Positions 9,774 through 21,790 of a DNA stretch of 64,000 nucleotides are shown here, piece by piece. Source of the stretch: Bradyrhizobium sp. 186 (GTDB lineage: Bacteria > Pseudomonadota > Alphaproteobacteria > Rhizobiales > Xanthobacteraceae); the NCBI RefSeq assembly GCF_023101685.1, contig NZ_CP082164.1, positions 8,990,001 through 9,054,000 of the forward strand, given 5' to 3'. A program made the position numbers and the translations under genes. The notes beneath the pieces are model-generated. The model worked only from the letters and a program-made list of their open reading frames with translations, did no database searches and was not told where the DNA came from. Position 1 is the first letter of the stretch. Every line of letters begins with the position of its first letter.

Positions 9774-10067
9774 ATGCAGGTCAATGTGTTGGGCGCCGAA
9801 CGTCGGCGGCGATGGAGTTGCGACGAGAAGGTTCGTCATGTCGGAGAGACCTTGCAGGCTGGCGAGACGGTCTGCGGCCTCGCGCGCCGGTACGGGGTGG
9901 CTCACAGCCTGCTGTTCACCAGGCGTCGACAAGCGCGCCAGGGGCGACCGGGCGGGGATTCCGTGCCAGCTCTTGTTCCTGTCGAGATCACACCTACGCT
10001 GGCTCCGGTATTGATCAGCACGCCGCCACCGGCGTCTTCGCAGCTCGCCCATCGCTTCAGGATTTAG
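9774..10067 (+). mobile_element. IS66-family TnpA (orfA), truncated
   Basis: From MQVNVLGAERRRRW the frame shows a helix-turn-helix of the IS66 accessory protein TnpA: KVRHVGETLQAGETVCGLAR, then RRYGVAHSLLFTRRRQAR. Full-length relatives run to about 130-150 residues. Here the match stops near SSQLAHRF after about 97 residues. The other IS66 genes (tnpB, tnpC) are not found downstream. This is a stranded remnant, and the following 560 bp give no transposase match. Confidence 0.65.
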
Positions 10068-10630
10068 TTGAACGCCTTGCCAGGTCATGGCCGCGGGACA
10101 GTTTGGCAAGCTGTTCGCGCATATAGACCTGTCGCGATGCGGGCAGAGGCCCTTTCGCGCAAACCGGGGACATCGGCGCGCTCGCTGTCTGGAGCACGGG
10201 CGATCCGTCCAGCAGCGACTTCGGCGCGCAAAGGTGATCTGAAACTGGACGAGGTGCCGAACGATCTGAGCACGTTCTTGCGCTAGCTCTCGCAGCCAGC
10301 GTTGCCTCGCTTCGACTTGCTGAGCGCTATCGGATCATCGATCAAGCGGAGCGATACCTCCAATTCCCGACCTCTGCGTTAGGTTCTAAACGCATCGCAA
10401 TCTTAGAACGAAGTCAGCCGACGATTCGCATTTGAACCGGCACCAGATCGGCCGGCCTTTACCATCTCGAATTTAGGGCAGAGGAATTGAACTGGGAGTG
10501 ACATTAGGTCGAGAGACAGAGCCGTACGGCTCACTCAGAAGAAGGTCGACGCTCGGCGGCAAACTCGAACAGATCTGGGTAAGCTCCCACAGAGATCCCG
10601 CGCGCCCGGCCGATTTTCCTCCTACAAACA
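10068..10630. other. Intergenic region upstream of groES
   Basis: Short degenerate frames only. A perfect 14-bp palindrome, GAGCCGTACGGCTC, sits at about 10519-10532, with no assigned role. The groESL promoter begins at 10631. Confidence 0.4.
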
Positions 10631-10661
10631 CTTGTTCCCCAAAAAATCGGTCCTATTTCAG
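10631..10661 (+). promoter_or_regulatory. RpoH (sigma32)-type heat-shock promoter of groESL
   Basis: CTTG at 10631-10634, exactly 17 bases, then CCTATTTCAG at 10652-10661. This matches every fixed base of the alphaproteobacterial heat-shock consensus CTTG-N17-CYTATNTNNG. It lies about 80 bp before the groES ATG on the coding strand, a normal leader length. No CIRCE inverted repeat and no good NifA/-24/-12 site was seen, so heat-shock control is the best reading. Confidence 0.75.
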
Positions 10662-10743
10662 CTGCGCCTGCGTTGGCACTCGCGGGCAGCGATTGCTAGC
10701 AATCGTGAAATCTTCAACTGGTGTAAATGCTTAGGAGATCTGC

Positions 10744-12784
<2,041 letters not shown>

Positions 12785-12808
12785 GCCAACTCTCTCTGAA
12801 AATGCGAT

Positions 12809-12838
12809 CCCCGGCAGAAAAATGCCGGGGTCATTTTT
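12809..12838 (+). terminator. Rho-independent terminator of groESL
   Basis: Perfect 8-bp stem CCCCGGCA / TGCCGGGG around a GAAAAA loop, followed by TCATTTTT. Confidence 0.9.
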
Positions 12839-13222
12839 GCTCGCGACTTTTCCAGTTCGTTGTTCTGATCTCGCGCTATGCGCTCTGCGGAAATGACGAT
12901 CAGCAGTTGCTAGACGTTCCGCTTGGGATTTTGCGAGTCTGCTGTTAGGCATGTCACCGGGAGGACGAGCGGGTGATCGCCGTTTTGCGCAGTCTTTCGC
13001 CTCAACGTCGGCGGCTGGTCGAGGCGAAAACCTGAGAACGCCCGGTCGCGGTAGCCACCCATTGGCGCTACTGACTTAAATAGCATCGGCTCCCGCGCTT
13101 ATCCATCACTGTAAACGGATGCGCGAGCTAGGTGGTGGTCCCCGGGAAGGGGCGATCCTCATCTCTCCTAATTTGGGCCGATCTGTTGCACCGTCCAGAA
13201 TCAGAAGAAGAACATCGCCAAC
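12839..13222. other. No recognisable gene
   Basis: Spacer between the groESL terminator and the convergent small gene at 13223. No family resemblance was found in any frame. Confidence 0.4.
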
Positions 13223-13600
13223 TCAATCGAGACGGAAGATCTTTCGCCCAACCGCTACAATTTCCCGGTCGGTCGGAGGATTACTTGTCTCGACGTGCAG
13301 GGTGAGATCCGGCCTGTTCACTCTCAGGAAGTTCATCAGCTCGGTCTTCTCGGTCCCCGGCCCGATGATCAGCAAATCGGTGCAGCTACTCAGGGCCCAA
13401 CCTACCCTGACGACAAACGTCGGATCGTCATTCACGTCGGCAGAGCCAGTATTCGCTTTGCAATCAAGACGCTGGGGCGCCAAATGCGCGCGTACGGCCA
13501 TCGCGCTGACGCCCGTTGAACCTATGGAGAATATCTTAGCAATGAGGTGGTCGATCCACACGACCGCGTGCGAATGAATCTGAGTTGTCATCTCGCTCAT
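13223..13600 (-). CDS. Small conserved rhizobial protein (translational-machinery/host-attachment-like)
   Basis: About 125 residues from the ATG at 13600; a second ATG lies 9 nt on and the frame is open to 13687. It contains HAVVWIDHLIAKIFSIG near the start, then DLLIIGPGTEKTELMNFL and VETSNPPTDREIVAVGRKIF. This pattern (VVWIDHxxAxVF, then LIVGPxxAKxELxxxL, then PTDxQLVAxxRxxF) is that of short proteins annotated in rhizobia as translational machinery proteins, related to archaeal eRF1 domain-3-like folds. The function is unknown. No operon partner is evident. Confidence 0.6.
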   Translation of the reverse strand: MSEMTTQIHSHAVVWIDHLIAKIFSIGSTGVSAMAVRAHLAPQRLDCKANTGSADVNDDPTFVVRVGWALSSCTDLLIIGPGTEKTELMNFLRVNRPDLTLHVETSNPPTDREIVAVGRKIFRLD

Positions 13601-14134
13601 GAATGGGTTCCATTGCCTTTCGTGAGTCACCTGTCCGTCGGAGCACAAGCCCGCACGCAAATTCCATGCGGCTGACGATGCAATCATGGGTCAAGTGATC
13701 AGCCGTAAACTGACTCGCTACGTTGATGTAGCCGGGAACAGATCGCGTTGACCGTGAGCGCTTTGCAGCTGGAAAGCGGCCACAACCTCATGCCGCACGC
13801 CACCTCTTCACGACCGAAGTCTTGTGCATTCTCCGCTCCGTGTCGCCGCCTCCTCCGAGATGGATTTAACGCACCATTGCGAATGCTCGACCGCAACTAA
13901 GGAGAGCTCTTGTGGTTGTGAGAGGTCTGGATATTCAGGTTTGCCAAGCCGAAGCCATCCCGCCGGACGTAGGGATGGCTGGAGTGAAGCCATAGAGCAC
14001 AACGACATCCCCCAGTGGCGGGTCATGACATACACGGATGCGGCCTGGTCACTGATCTCTCCGACCAAACGCGCTGATGTTGACAGGTCGCCATTTGCAC
14101 TGGCGACCTTAACGAACTCACTCATCAACCGCAC
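13601..14134. other. Degenerate spacer
   Basis: A minus-strand frame (about 13808-14134) contains GDLSTSARLVGEISDQAASV, faintly like the end of an AAA/M41 protease domain. The match is too weak to call a gene. Confidence 0.3.
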
Positions 14135-16254
14135 TCAATCCACAAGCCGCCTGGATGCATAGGTGTATTCGAGTGCCAGCCGTCGCGCGTATCCCGTGAG
14201 ATTGGCGGCCGCGCTATGTCCGCCGTCGATATTCTCATAGCAGTAATAGGGCTGGCCGAGCGCAGCAAGCCTGGCGGCTGCCTTGCGGCCGTGGGCCGGA
14301 TGCACGCGGCCGTCCTTGGTGGAGGTGAGAATGAAGGGGACTGGGTAAGTCTTGCCCGGGACAAGCTTCTGATAGGGCGAGTAGGCCTCGATCCACCCGC
14401 GCTGCTCGGGATGGCGGGATCGCCATATTCGCCGATGTAGGAAGAGCCTGCGCCCAAGTTGGTGAACCGAAGCATGTCGAACAGCGCCACCTGCACGATC
14501 GCTGCGTTGAAGAGGTCCCGGCGCTGAGTAATCGCGGTGCCCACCAGCAGACCTCCCTGGCTGCCGCCGACCACGCCCAGTCGGCGCGGAGAGGTGACCT
14601 TCCGGCGGATTAGGTCCTCCGCAAAGGCGATGAAATCATCCCATGTCCGCTGCTTCGTTGCCGCTTGGGCCGCCTCGTGCCATCGCGGCCCAAACTCGCC
14701 GCCGCCGCGCAGGTTCGCGACGACATATGCATTGCCCTGCTCGGGCCAGAGCCGCCCCGTCGCTCCCGCATAGGATGGCAGGAGCGAGGCGTGAAATCCG
14801 CCATAACCATTGAGAAGAGTTGGGATCTCCGCTCCGAACCTCGCGTTCTTGGGACGCACCAGAAAGCAGGGAATCCGGGTCCCGTCGAGCGAAGTTGCCT
14901 CGAACTGCTCCGCGACATGCCTGGACGGGTTGAACTTCGGAGGTGTCGTCTTCAGTATTTCAAGCCCTTCGCTCGCCGCGTCGAAGTACCAGAGCGACGT
15001 CGGCCCCAGATAGTTGGAGACGGTGAACAGCACCACGTCCGTTTCTTCGCTAGCGGCTGACAGGCTGACGTTCTCGTTCGTAGGGAGCGGGATCGGCGTG
15101 GCCCGCCAAGTGCCCTGGTCGTACCTGTAGATGAAAGCCTTGCTCTGAACATTGTCAGGGATCGCCAGGATCAACAAGTTCTTGGTGACCGCGAACCCGC
15201 TGAGCGCTTGCCGAGGCTCGGGCTGGAAGACGAGCGATGGCATCGCGCGCAGCGGATCTCGCTTCCATTTGCCCAAGCCATACGAGATCATCGAGCCGGC
15301 CGCAAAGCGGGTGCTGCCGGACAGTATCCAGTCTTCATCGAGCGTCGCGAGCAGGCGGCCACTGACGATGCCGCTGATGTTCGCTTTCTTTGGCAGGTTT
15401 AGCTTGATCGGTCCGTTGGGCCCTAAGAGCACATACTCCTGCTCGAAGAAGCTTATGGCGCGCATGGCGCCGGCCGCATGAACTTTGCCTTCATTATTCC
15501 GCAGCACGAAGGGCGCCGCCACGGCATCGGTCGGCTCCCCACGGAAGACCTCGCGCGCTTGAACGAGCGGCTGAGCGCGCTTGAGCTCCTTCAAGACGAA
15601 AGGGCAGCCAACCTGCGTCAGGGTCCCTTCTCCCCAATCTCGTGCGATGAGGACCGTGTGGCGGTCGACCCAGCTGACGGGCTGCTTTCCCTCCGGAAGA
15701 GCGAAACCGGTCGTGACGAAGGCGTTGGTGTCCGGGTCGAACTCTCGGACGAGCACAGCGTCCTTACCGCCATCAGAAAATTGGACGAGGCACAGGCGCT
15801 CTTCGGGCGGCAGGCAGCTAGCGCCTTTAAAGACCCAGTTTTTCTTATCCGCGACCGCCAGCGCGTCAATATCGAGGATGGTCTCCCGGTGCGGGTCCTG
15901 GCCGCGATAGCTGTCAAGCCTTGTACGCCCCCAGATGCCGCGCACGTGGTTCTCGTCCTGCCAGAAATTGCTGCGACCCCGCCGTTCCAACGAAACATAC
16001 GAAATCCGGTCTTTGGCCTGAAGGATGCTGAGCGCCTCCTCATAGAAGCGGCGATTGCGGGGATCTGATTGGAGCACGCCGAGCGTCTTGTCATTATCGA
16101 CGCGGGCCCAAGCCAGTGCGCGCGGCTGTTCGATTTCCTCGAGCCAAAGGAAGGGATCGTCCACCTGGGCCGCAGCGGCCGACTTCTGGGACACCGCCGT
16201 GAAGGACAAACACGTCAGCGAGAGCAACACGGCGGCAAGGAGCGAGTGTTTCAT
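14135..16254 (-). pseudogene. Prolyl oligopeptidase-family serine peptidase (S9A), frameshifted
   Basis: The start at 16254 gives a signal peptide (MKHSLLAAVLLSLTCLSF), so the product would be periplasmic. A beta-propeller half is followed by the alpha/beta-hydrolase half with LLNGYGGF and the nucleophile elbow GVVGGSQGGLL (Ser in GGSQGG). After GEYGDPAIP the frame is lost. One base missing near 14408 would restore EQRGWIEAYSPYQKLVPGK, then STKDGRVHP (catalytic Asp) and IDGGHSAAA (catalytic His), ending at 14135. As written, the Asp and His are out of frame, so the enzyme should be dead. Sequence error remains possible because only one base is involved. Confidence 0.8.
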
Positions 16255-17367
16255 GGGAGTGATCCTGGACTGGGTGGGCCGCCCGGGTCGCGCGACTTGC
16301 GAGCTGGCCGGAAGCGGACAGAAGACGTACATTCGGTCTCGACAGCGGACATGCGCGGGACCGTGCCCGCCGGTCCGAACAAAGCAAGCAGCGTGCCGCC
16401 TGAAAATTGGAGGTTCTCCAGTCGCTCGGTCGCGCCCGTTGGCTCAAACCTGACAATGCGGTGTTACCTTCGAAAGTATTGTAATGAGCTTTACGCTTCT
16501 CACCGATGGAGCAGAGGTGCCCTGCTCTGGCATTTCACAGACCGGTCCGTAATCGCGCTAGAAGCATTTATGGTTCGCCTAGCTTGCAACGGCACGTGCT
16601 CAAGAAAGGCCCTCGCGCGGAGAATTTGCCGCGGCTTGGTGCAGCGAGCGCGAGCACATGTCAGCACGGCGCGTCATAATGCGGAGGATCCAGTGACGAG
16701 CCCGCCGAGACGGCAGTCGTTCTCGCAATTCGCAGGCATTGCACGAAGTGACTCGCACTCCGCGGGATCGATCATAATTATTTGCAAGCGCAACGCACCC
16801 TTAGGCCCACATACCCAACACCTGCGCAGGTTCCGTCGGGTGAGACCAAGAACTGGCTCCACGGAATCAAGCACAGGCTCTCGGCTTTCGTCAAAACCGT
16901 CAGGGCAGCGTCTCTTGGTTGTTCATTAAGAGCGGCCACCAATGGTGGTCCGCTACTCACCGACCTCCGAGATCGATGCGGCGTGCCAGGGAGAGGTTGG
17001 TCTTCGGCGGGCAACAGCGGTCGTGATCTCCCGAGTCTCTGGTGGTCCGACGCTGACAGGGTGCCAAGGTCGACAAGCGTCCATAATCAAAGGTCTCGAG
17101 CATGGCACGATTCGCCTTTCGACACGCGCTTGATCTCGGCATCGGTGCGTTGGCGCACGGAAGGATTTCGTTTGCGCCGGCTACAGCCGAAGGCCGGGTG
17201 TTCGGCACCTGAAATTATCCGGCGGACCGCCAACCTTGCACAGTCTTACATACGAGTTTGTGACGTTAGATTACCTTCGAAGCACTTGAGAACGGTTAGG
17301 GCACATGCTTGCATGGCATCGAGCAACTTGACTTCTTCGCGCCTGCTCCGTGGAGGAAGAAGAGAAT
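16255..17367. other. Long spacer without a recognisable gene
   Basis: Open frames here are shadows of one another. A 36-codon frame from the ATG at about 17102 (MARFAFRHALDLGIG) has no known relative. Nothing else was seen. Confidence 0.4.
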
Positions 17368-17788
17368 ATGCTGTGCAATGGCAGACGCCCGCCAATCTTC
17401 TTGTCCTTACTGTTGGCTGTCAGCGTCAGCACGATCGTCAAGGCCGAGGAGCCCTCACCGAAGTACGCTCAGGTGCTCAGTGCCTTGCAGACTGGCAATA
17501 CTGTGAAGGTCATACTGGACCTAAACCGCTGCACCACTGTCGATGGCAAACCCGGCCCGGCCACAGGGCGGGTTGATTATCAATGCCTTCAGGGTGACTG
17601 CCCAGAACGGCATCAGCTTCTCCAATGCTCATCAAACCGTGGACAGTTCCGGGTACCCGGTGACGGAATACATCCGCCACAGCCTCAGCCGCACGGTGCG
17701 GGCCTCAAAGCTGGTGGCCGGGCCGGCCAAGGTCATGAACAAGGGCGAATTCGTCTGCGAACTGCGGGACGGCGCGAAGTTCGTCTAG
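17368..17788 (+). pseudogene. VirK-family secreted protein, frameshifted
   Basis: Starts after AGGAAGAAGAG. A signal peptide (SLLLAVSVSTIVKAEE) is followed by PKYAQVLSALQTGNTVKVIL and DLNRCTTVDGKPGPAT, the usual VirK N-terminal half. At about 17562 the frame breaks. In the next frame the family continues as GGLIINAFRVTAQNGISFSN, then HQTVDSSGYPVTEYIRHSLS, ending KGEFVCELRDGAKFV at 17788. Restored length would be about 140 residues, normal for VirK. The family is found in plant- and animal-associated Proteobacteria; its molecular role is unclear. Confidence 0.7.
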
Positions 17789-18296
17789 AAATTGGAATGA
17801 GGCTTGGGCCGTTCTTAGCCGCGTCGCAATGTGATAGGTATCCCATTCGGCACGCGCCGATGACAACTTCGATCGGGCTACATTACCTGAGGAGCGCTAG
17901 CGACCAGGATGCCCAGTTCGTTCGTGCTCACCGCTGCCTGCGCACATCGATGGATTCCGGCGCTAAGGCCGTTCGCGCGGCTCCGCGTTCGCTCCACTCA
18001 TCCTAATCTAGTGGAGCGCATGCCGCCTGAAGAACGGCTGTTTGGGAGGCGGTGACGTTGTCTCGAAATCCTGATCAGGTTGCCGTAACCGACACTCTAG
18101 AACTCCTTCTCGGAGCCATTTTGGATAACGCTCATCGCGGTGTCATCAAGCGCAGCGAGAGGCGCTAGGGCGAACACATCTGTGCAACTGAGTTGGTGCA
18201 ACTCCATAGGTAAGGCGCTGGGTTAGCGCTGGTTCCGCAGCGAGGCGGAGCCCGAAGCCACGGGACGGCGCAGAGCAGCACACGAAGAGGGAAAAC
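17789..18296. other. No recognisable gene
   Basis: Leader and spacer before the carbonic anhydrase gene. No repeat, hairpin or open frame worth calling was found. Confidence 0.4.
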
Positions 18297-19034
18297 ATGT
18301 GTGAAGACTGCCCTCCGATTCTGCCTTATCCGATGACGCCGTCTCGCCGTTCGCTAATGCTGTTCACGGCTTCGGCGGCGGGCATGCTGCTGGGCGGTAG
18401 GATTGCGGGCGCCATGGAGGCAACAGCGCCGCCAAAACCGGACAACCTTCTCACGCCGGACGCTTCGCTGAAGCGCCTAATGGAAAGCAACGCGCGCTAC
18501 GTCCAGGGCCTATCACGACGCGACGATTTCAGGCAGGAGCGCGAAGCTTTAATCGGCGGGCAAAATCCATATGCGGCGGTCCTAACCTGCGCCGATTCAC
18601 GTATCGCACCCGAACATGTTTTCAATAGCGGACTTGGCGATCTGTTCGTCTGCCGTGTCGCTGGTAATTTCGCCAACGATGAAATGCTCGCCAGCATTGA
18701 ATATGCGGTGGCTGTGCTAAATACCCCGGTGGTCCTGGTACTTGGCCACGATCGCTGCGGCGCCGTCGGTGCTACGATCGAGTCCTTAAGAGAGGGCAAG
18801 TCTTTGCCTGGGCACATTCCATCTCTCGCCGCCGCACTTGCGCCCGCGGTAAAAGCGTCTTCCCAGGAAAGCGGGGATGCACTCGCAAATGCGATCCGGC
18901 AAAATGTAGTCGACAACGTCAATAAGCTCAAATCGGCGGCTCCGATTTTAAATATAGCAATCGAGCAGAATAGGCTGAAAGTCGTCGGGGGTCTTTATCG
19001 GCTCGACACCGGCCGGGTCGAATTGGTAAGCTGA
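18297..19034 (+). CDS. Beta-carbonic anhydrase with Tat signal
   Basis: 245 residues behind a good Shine-Dalgarno (GAGGGAAAAC). A twin-arginine signal, SRRSLMLFTASAAGMLLGG, starts at about residue 16, so the enzyme is probably folded in the cytoplasm and exported to the periplasm. Zinc ligands and catalytic dyad are visible: CADSR (Cys, Asp, Arg) at about 100 and GHDRCGAV (His, Cys) at about 152. It interconverts CO2 and bicarbonate. Proximity to a bicarbonate-using acyl-CoA carboxylase 1.3 kb downstream is suggestive, but the compartments differ. In nodules a periplasmic enzyme could help CO2 leave the bacteroid. Confidence 0.92.
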   Translation: MCEDCPPILPYPMTPSRRSLMLFTASAAGMLLGGRIAGAMEATAPPKPDNLLTPDASLKRLMESNARYVQGLSRRDDFRQEREALIGGQNPYAAVLTCADSRIAPEHVFNSGLGDLFVCRVAGNFANDEMLASIEYAVAVLNTPVVLVLGHDRCGAVGATIESLREGKSLPGHIPSLAAALAPAVKASSQESGDALANAIRQNVVDNVNKLKSAAPILNIAIEQNRLKVVGGLYRLDTGRVELVS

Positions 19035-19207
19035 CCGTCATCAGAGCGTTAACTTCTGAGCAGTGCCGTTTGAAGCGACAAGGTTGAAAGGTTGTTGTCT
19101 CTGCCGCCGAGCCGACCAGATCCTGGTGATCGGAGGGGGACAGATCGTACGCAGCGCGCCGGCGCAGCGCCTTCACGGGGCAAGCCCCCACCCGTGGACA
19201 GAATGGA

Positions 19208-19321
19208 TAGTACGTTACGTGCGGACCTGGCTACTTCCAGGAAGCCAGGAGCTTGGACAAATTTGTGCGATCATTTCGTTGAAAGGCCTTGAATCGCACG
19301 TAACGTCACATTGTACGATCT
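19208..19321. repeat. Dispersed element, copies 2 and 3, as an inverted pair
   Basis: CTTGAATCGCACGTAACGTC begins at 19288 and continues with ACATTGTACGATC to 19320. About 70 bp before it, on the other strand, GGTCCGCACGTAACGTAC lies at 19209-19226 and shares the 12-mer CGCACGTAACGT. Together they look like ends of a small non-coding mobile element or a decayed insertion sequence. Confidence 0.6.
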
Positions 19322-19439
19322 TGAAATGAGATCGCGACCTCTGACAAACGAACGTAAGCTACTCCTAGCGTGTGGGGCGATGGCATAACGATCTTGTCGT
19401 ATTTCGAATTTGCGGCGAACGCTCGCCGTAAATGAGCCG

Positions 19440-19539
19440 GCGGCAACTCTCCCTTGCCGACGGTCGGCGCGATGTGTAGCAGCGTCGCTCCTCCTAGACT
19501 GACTTCGCCCGGCTTCCAAAATGAGGCCGGGCCTTTTTT
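19440..19539 (+). ncRNA. Candidate trans-acting small RNA with CUCCUCCU motif
   Basis: A hairpin (GCCGA-CGG-TCGGC, 19456-19468) is followed by an unpaired stretch carrying CTCCTCCTAGAC (about 19487-19498), then a strong terminator. The arrangement of stem, anti-Shine-Dalgarno-like CCUCC loop and U-tailed hairpin is that of alphaproteobacterial sRNAs such as the alpha-r14/NfeR and Bjr groups. No gene on this strand ends nearby that the terminator could serve. The 5' end and promoter are not defined. Confidence 0.4.
19507..19539 (+). terminator. Rho-independent terminator
   Basis: Stem GCCCGGC / GCCGGGC (19507-19513 and 19526-19532) with a 12-nt loop, followed by CTTTTTTG. The nearest annotated plus-strand gene ends 470 bp upstream, which supports an independent short transcript. 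Confidence 0.75.
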
Positions 19540-20319
19540 GCCGTCGGGACGACGTTAGTGCCTTGTCGACGCGCAACTGCTCGATCATCTCGTCCGGAAC
19601 CAGGCAAACTTGCGAGGTCGAGTCCGGCAAGACAACACGCGTTACGACGACATCGGCACGCTGATTGTAAATCGTCAACACATCGCAGCCTTCGGTTCTA
19701 CCATACAACGCAACGCTTCCGCAGCCATCAACGACTTGAACGGTTCCGGCCTGTTTTTCCTGTAGACAGGCCATACTGTGCCTTGCGCACGAACACCAAT
19801 ACCGCAACGTACCGACCTGAAGTGGATATCGTGACGCGCACACAACGAACGCATTGGTTTTTGCGTCCCAAAGCCAACTGCTGTGCAGTAGTTCTTATTG
19901 TGCAACGGTATCTCTGTGCCTCGAGTCGGCGGGTGCGCGAGATCAGCCGCCGACCGACGCGGAGAAAGACGGTTGCATACAGGACGTGTTTCGCCTGTGT
20001 AGCACCCACATCCCGGATCGCACCGCCATCACTGCGTGTCTCAGAGCCAAGCAGGCCAGCTTGAGTCATCAATGTCGCCACGTGATTTCCATTGGCGATA
20101 CCGCCAAAGAAAAGAACAGGCTCGAAGTGAGGTACTACGAACCATCCTGCACCCTCGATCGCCGCCGCGCGGCGCTCCCCAAACCGAGCCGCAAGGTAAT
20201 AATTGCGCGGTGGATGGCCGACTCACTGTCAGCAGATAAGCGAGCGGAGCTATCGAAAGCGGACCAACCCGCTCGCAAGTAACGGAAGATCTCGTTTGAG
20301 TTGTTTGTTTGGATAGCGA
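19540..20319. other. Spacer before the carboxylase operon
   Basis: Several medium-length frames overlap on both strands, but none resembles a known family. The carboxylase promoter should lie here; no clear consensus was found. Confidence 0.4.
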
Positions 20320-21789
20320 ATGCACACACTGCCTTTCGATACAGTCCTTATCGCCAACAGAGGCGAGATCGCCGCCCGCATCATCAAGACATTACGGAAG
20401 CTGGGCCTTCGTTCTGCAGTTGTCTACCACGAGGTCGATGCGCGAAGCCCGGCAGTTTCCATGGCCGACACAGCGATTCCTATCAGCGGTCACACGCCGA
20501 TCGCGGCCTATCTGGACATCGCACAAATTATCGCCGCCGCTCACAAGGCGGGCGCCAGCGCTGTTCATCCAGGTTATGGATTTCTTTCCGAACAGGCTCA
20601 ATTCGCCACGGCCGTGATAAAGGCCGGCGTTGCGTTCATCGGCCCCGCACCCGAAACTATTGAACTGATGGGTGATAAGATTCGGGCCCGCAACTTCGTC
20701 CAGTCGAACGGCTTTCCAGTGGCCCCATCTGCAATTGAGGAGGACGATCCAGCGACGTTCGTCTCCAGGGCGCGTGCAATTGGAACCCCTTTGCTGGTAA
20801 AACCGTCAGGGGGCGCGGGCGGCAAGGGCATGCGGATTGTACGCGACGTCCATGCCCTGGAAGGCGCGATTGAGCAGGCTCGCTCTGAGGGGCAACGGTA
20901 TTTTGGGGATCACCGGCTTTACGTCGAAAGATACATTGAGAACCCGCGGCATATCGAAGTGCAGGTGCTCGGCGACTCCTTTGGGAACATTGTACACCTG
21001 TTTGAGCGGGAGTGCTCGGTGCAACGCCGCTTCCAGAAGATCATCGAGGAAGCGCCCTCGCCAGCCCTGTCGCCAGAACTACGGAAACGCGTCTGCGAGA
21101 CCGCGGTCGGTATCGCACGCGCCGCGAATTATCAAAACGCAGGAACCGTCGAATTCATTTTCGATGCAGGAGAATTCTACTTTCTCGAGATGAATACGCG
21201 CCTACAGGTCGAACATCCCGTGACTGAGATGATCACCGGCATCGATCTTGTCGCCGAACAGGTCTATGCCACCGCGGGCCGAGAACTTGGTTTTGCTCAG
21301 TCAGATATCGTTTCGAACGGCCACGCTATCGAAGTAAGGCTGTACGCTGAAGCCCCCGAACGAGGCTATGTTCCGACGTCCGGCAAAGTACTTCTTCTCG
21401 AGTATCCGAGTGGGGTACGGATTGACAGCGGCATCACGCAGGGTCAGCAAATCACCACTGCGTTTGATCCCATGCTCGCAAAGATCATCGCGCATTCGCC
21501 GACGCGCACATTGGCCACCGCGACGGCCAATCACGCGATTCAGGGGGTCATTCTTCTCGGCTGCGAGACAAACGCTAGCTTCCTCGCCCGCATCCTTTCC
21601 GACGAGTCGTTTATCCGCGGACAGTTTCATACGGGATATCTGGAGGAAAACCCGCACATTGCCGCTGGTAACTCTGCTACCGGCCTACCGGCATTCCTGG
21701 CATCAGCTGCTCTCCTGACCCGACAAGTCCGCGAATCGGCCGATGCCGTGCCCGCGCTTCACGCTTCGCTGGGCCATTGGAGAAATTGA
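20320..21789 (+). CDS. Biotin carboxylase subunit of an acyl-CoA carboxylase
   Basis: 489 residues with the biotin carboxylase plan: FDTVLIANRGEIAARIIKTL at the start (pre-ATP-grasp), glycine-rich ATP loop KPSGGAGGKGMRIV (about 165), RDCS-type FERECSVQRRFQKIIEEAPS (about 230), and FLEMNTRLQVEHPVTE (about 290), the catalytic EMNxRLQVEH. It carboxylates biotin from bicarbonate and ATP. Length exceeds AccC (about 450), and the tail after 450 begins the BT domain of propionyl/methylcrotonyl-CoA carboxylase alpha subunits. The next cistron carries the rest, so the alpha subunit appears split. Confidence 0.9.
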   Translation: MHTLPFDTVLIANRGEIAARIIKTLRKLGLRSAVVYHEVDARSPAVSMADTAIPISGHTPIAAYLDIAQIIAAAHKAGASAVHPGYGFLSEQAQFATAVIKAGVAFIGPAPETIELMGDKIRARNFVQSNGFPVAPSAIEEDDPATFVSRARAIGTPLLVKPSGGAGGKGMRIVRDVHALEGAIEQARSEGQRYFGDHRLYVERYIENPRHIEVQVLGDSFGNIVHLFERECSVQRRFQKIIEEAPSPALSPELRKRVCETAVGIARAANYQNAGTVEFIFDAGEFYFLEMNTRLQVEHPVTEMITGIDLVAEQVYATAGRELGFAQSDIVSNGHAIEVRLYAEAPERGYVPTSGKVLLLEYPSGVRIDSGITQGQQITTAFDPMLAKIIAHSPTRTLATATANHAIQGVILLGCETNASFLARILSDESFIRGQFHTGYLEENPHIAAGNSATGLPAFLASAALLTRQVRESADAVPALHASLGHWRN

Positions 21790-21790
21790 C

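Noticed and set aside
10519..10532. GAGCCGTACGGCTC palindrome as a group II intron domain V remnant or operator
   Set aside because: It lacks the tetraloop and bulge of domain V and no intron sequence is near. It is noted only as a chance palindrome.
10648..10664. GG-N10-GC spacing upstream of groES as a sigma54 promoter
   Set aside because: Only the GG and GC fit; the rest of both boxes disagrees, and the same bases form a perfect RpoH -10 element.
13808..14134. AAA/M41 (FtsH-like) protease fragment
   Set aside because: Only about 20 residues show a vague likeness; no HExxH or Walker motif is found.
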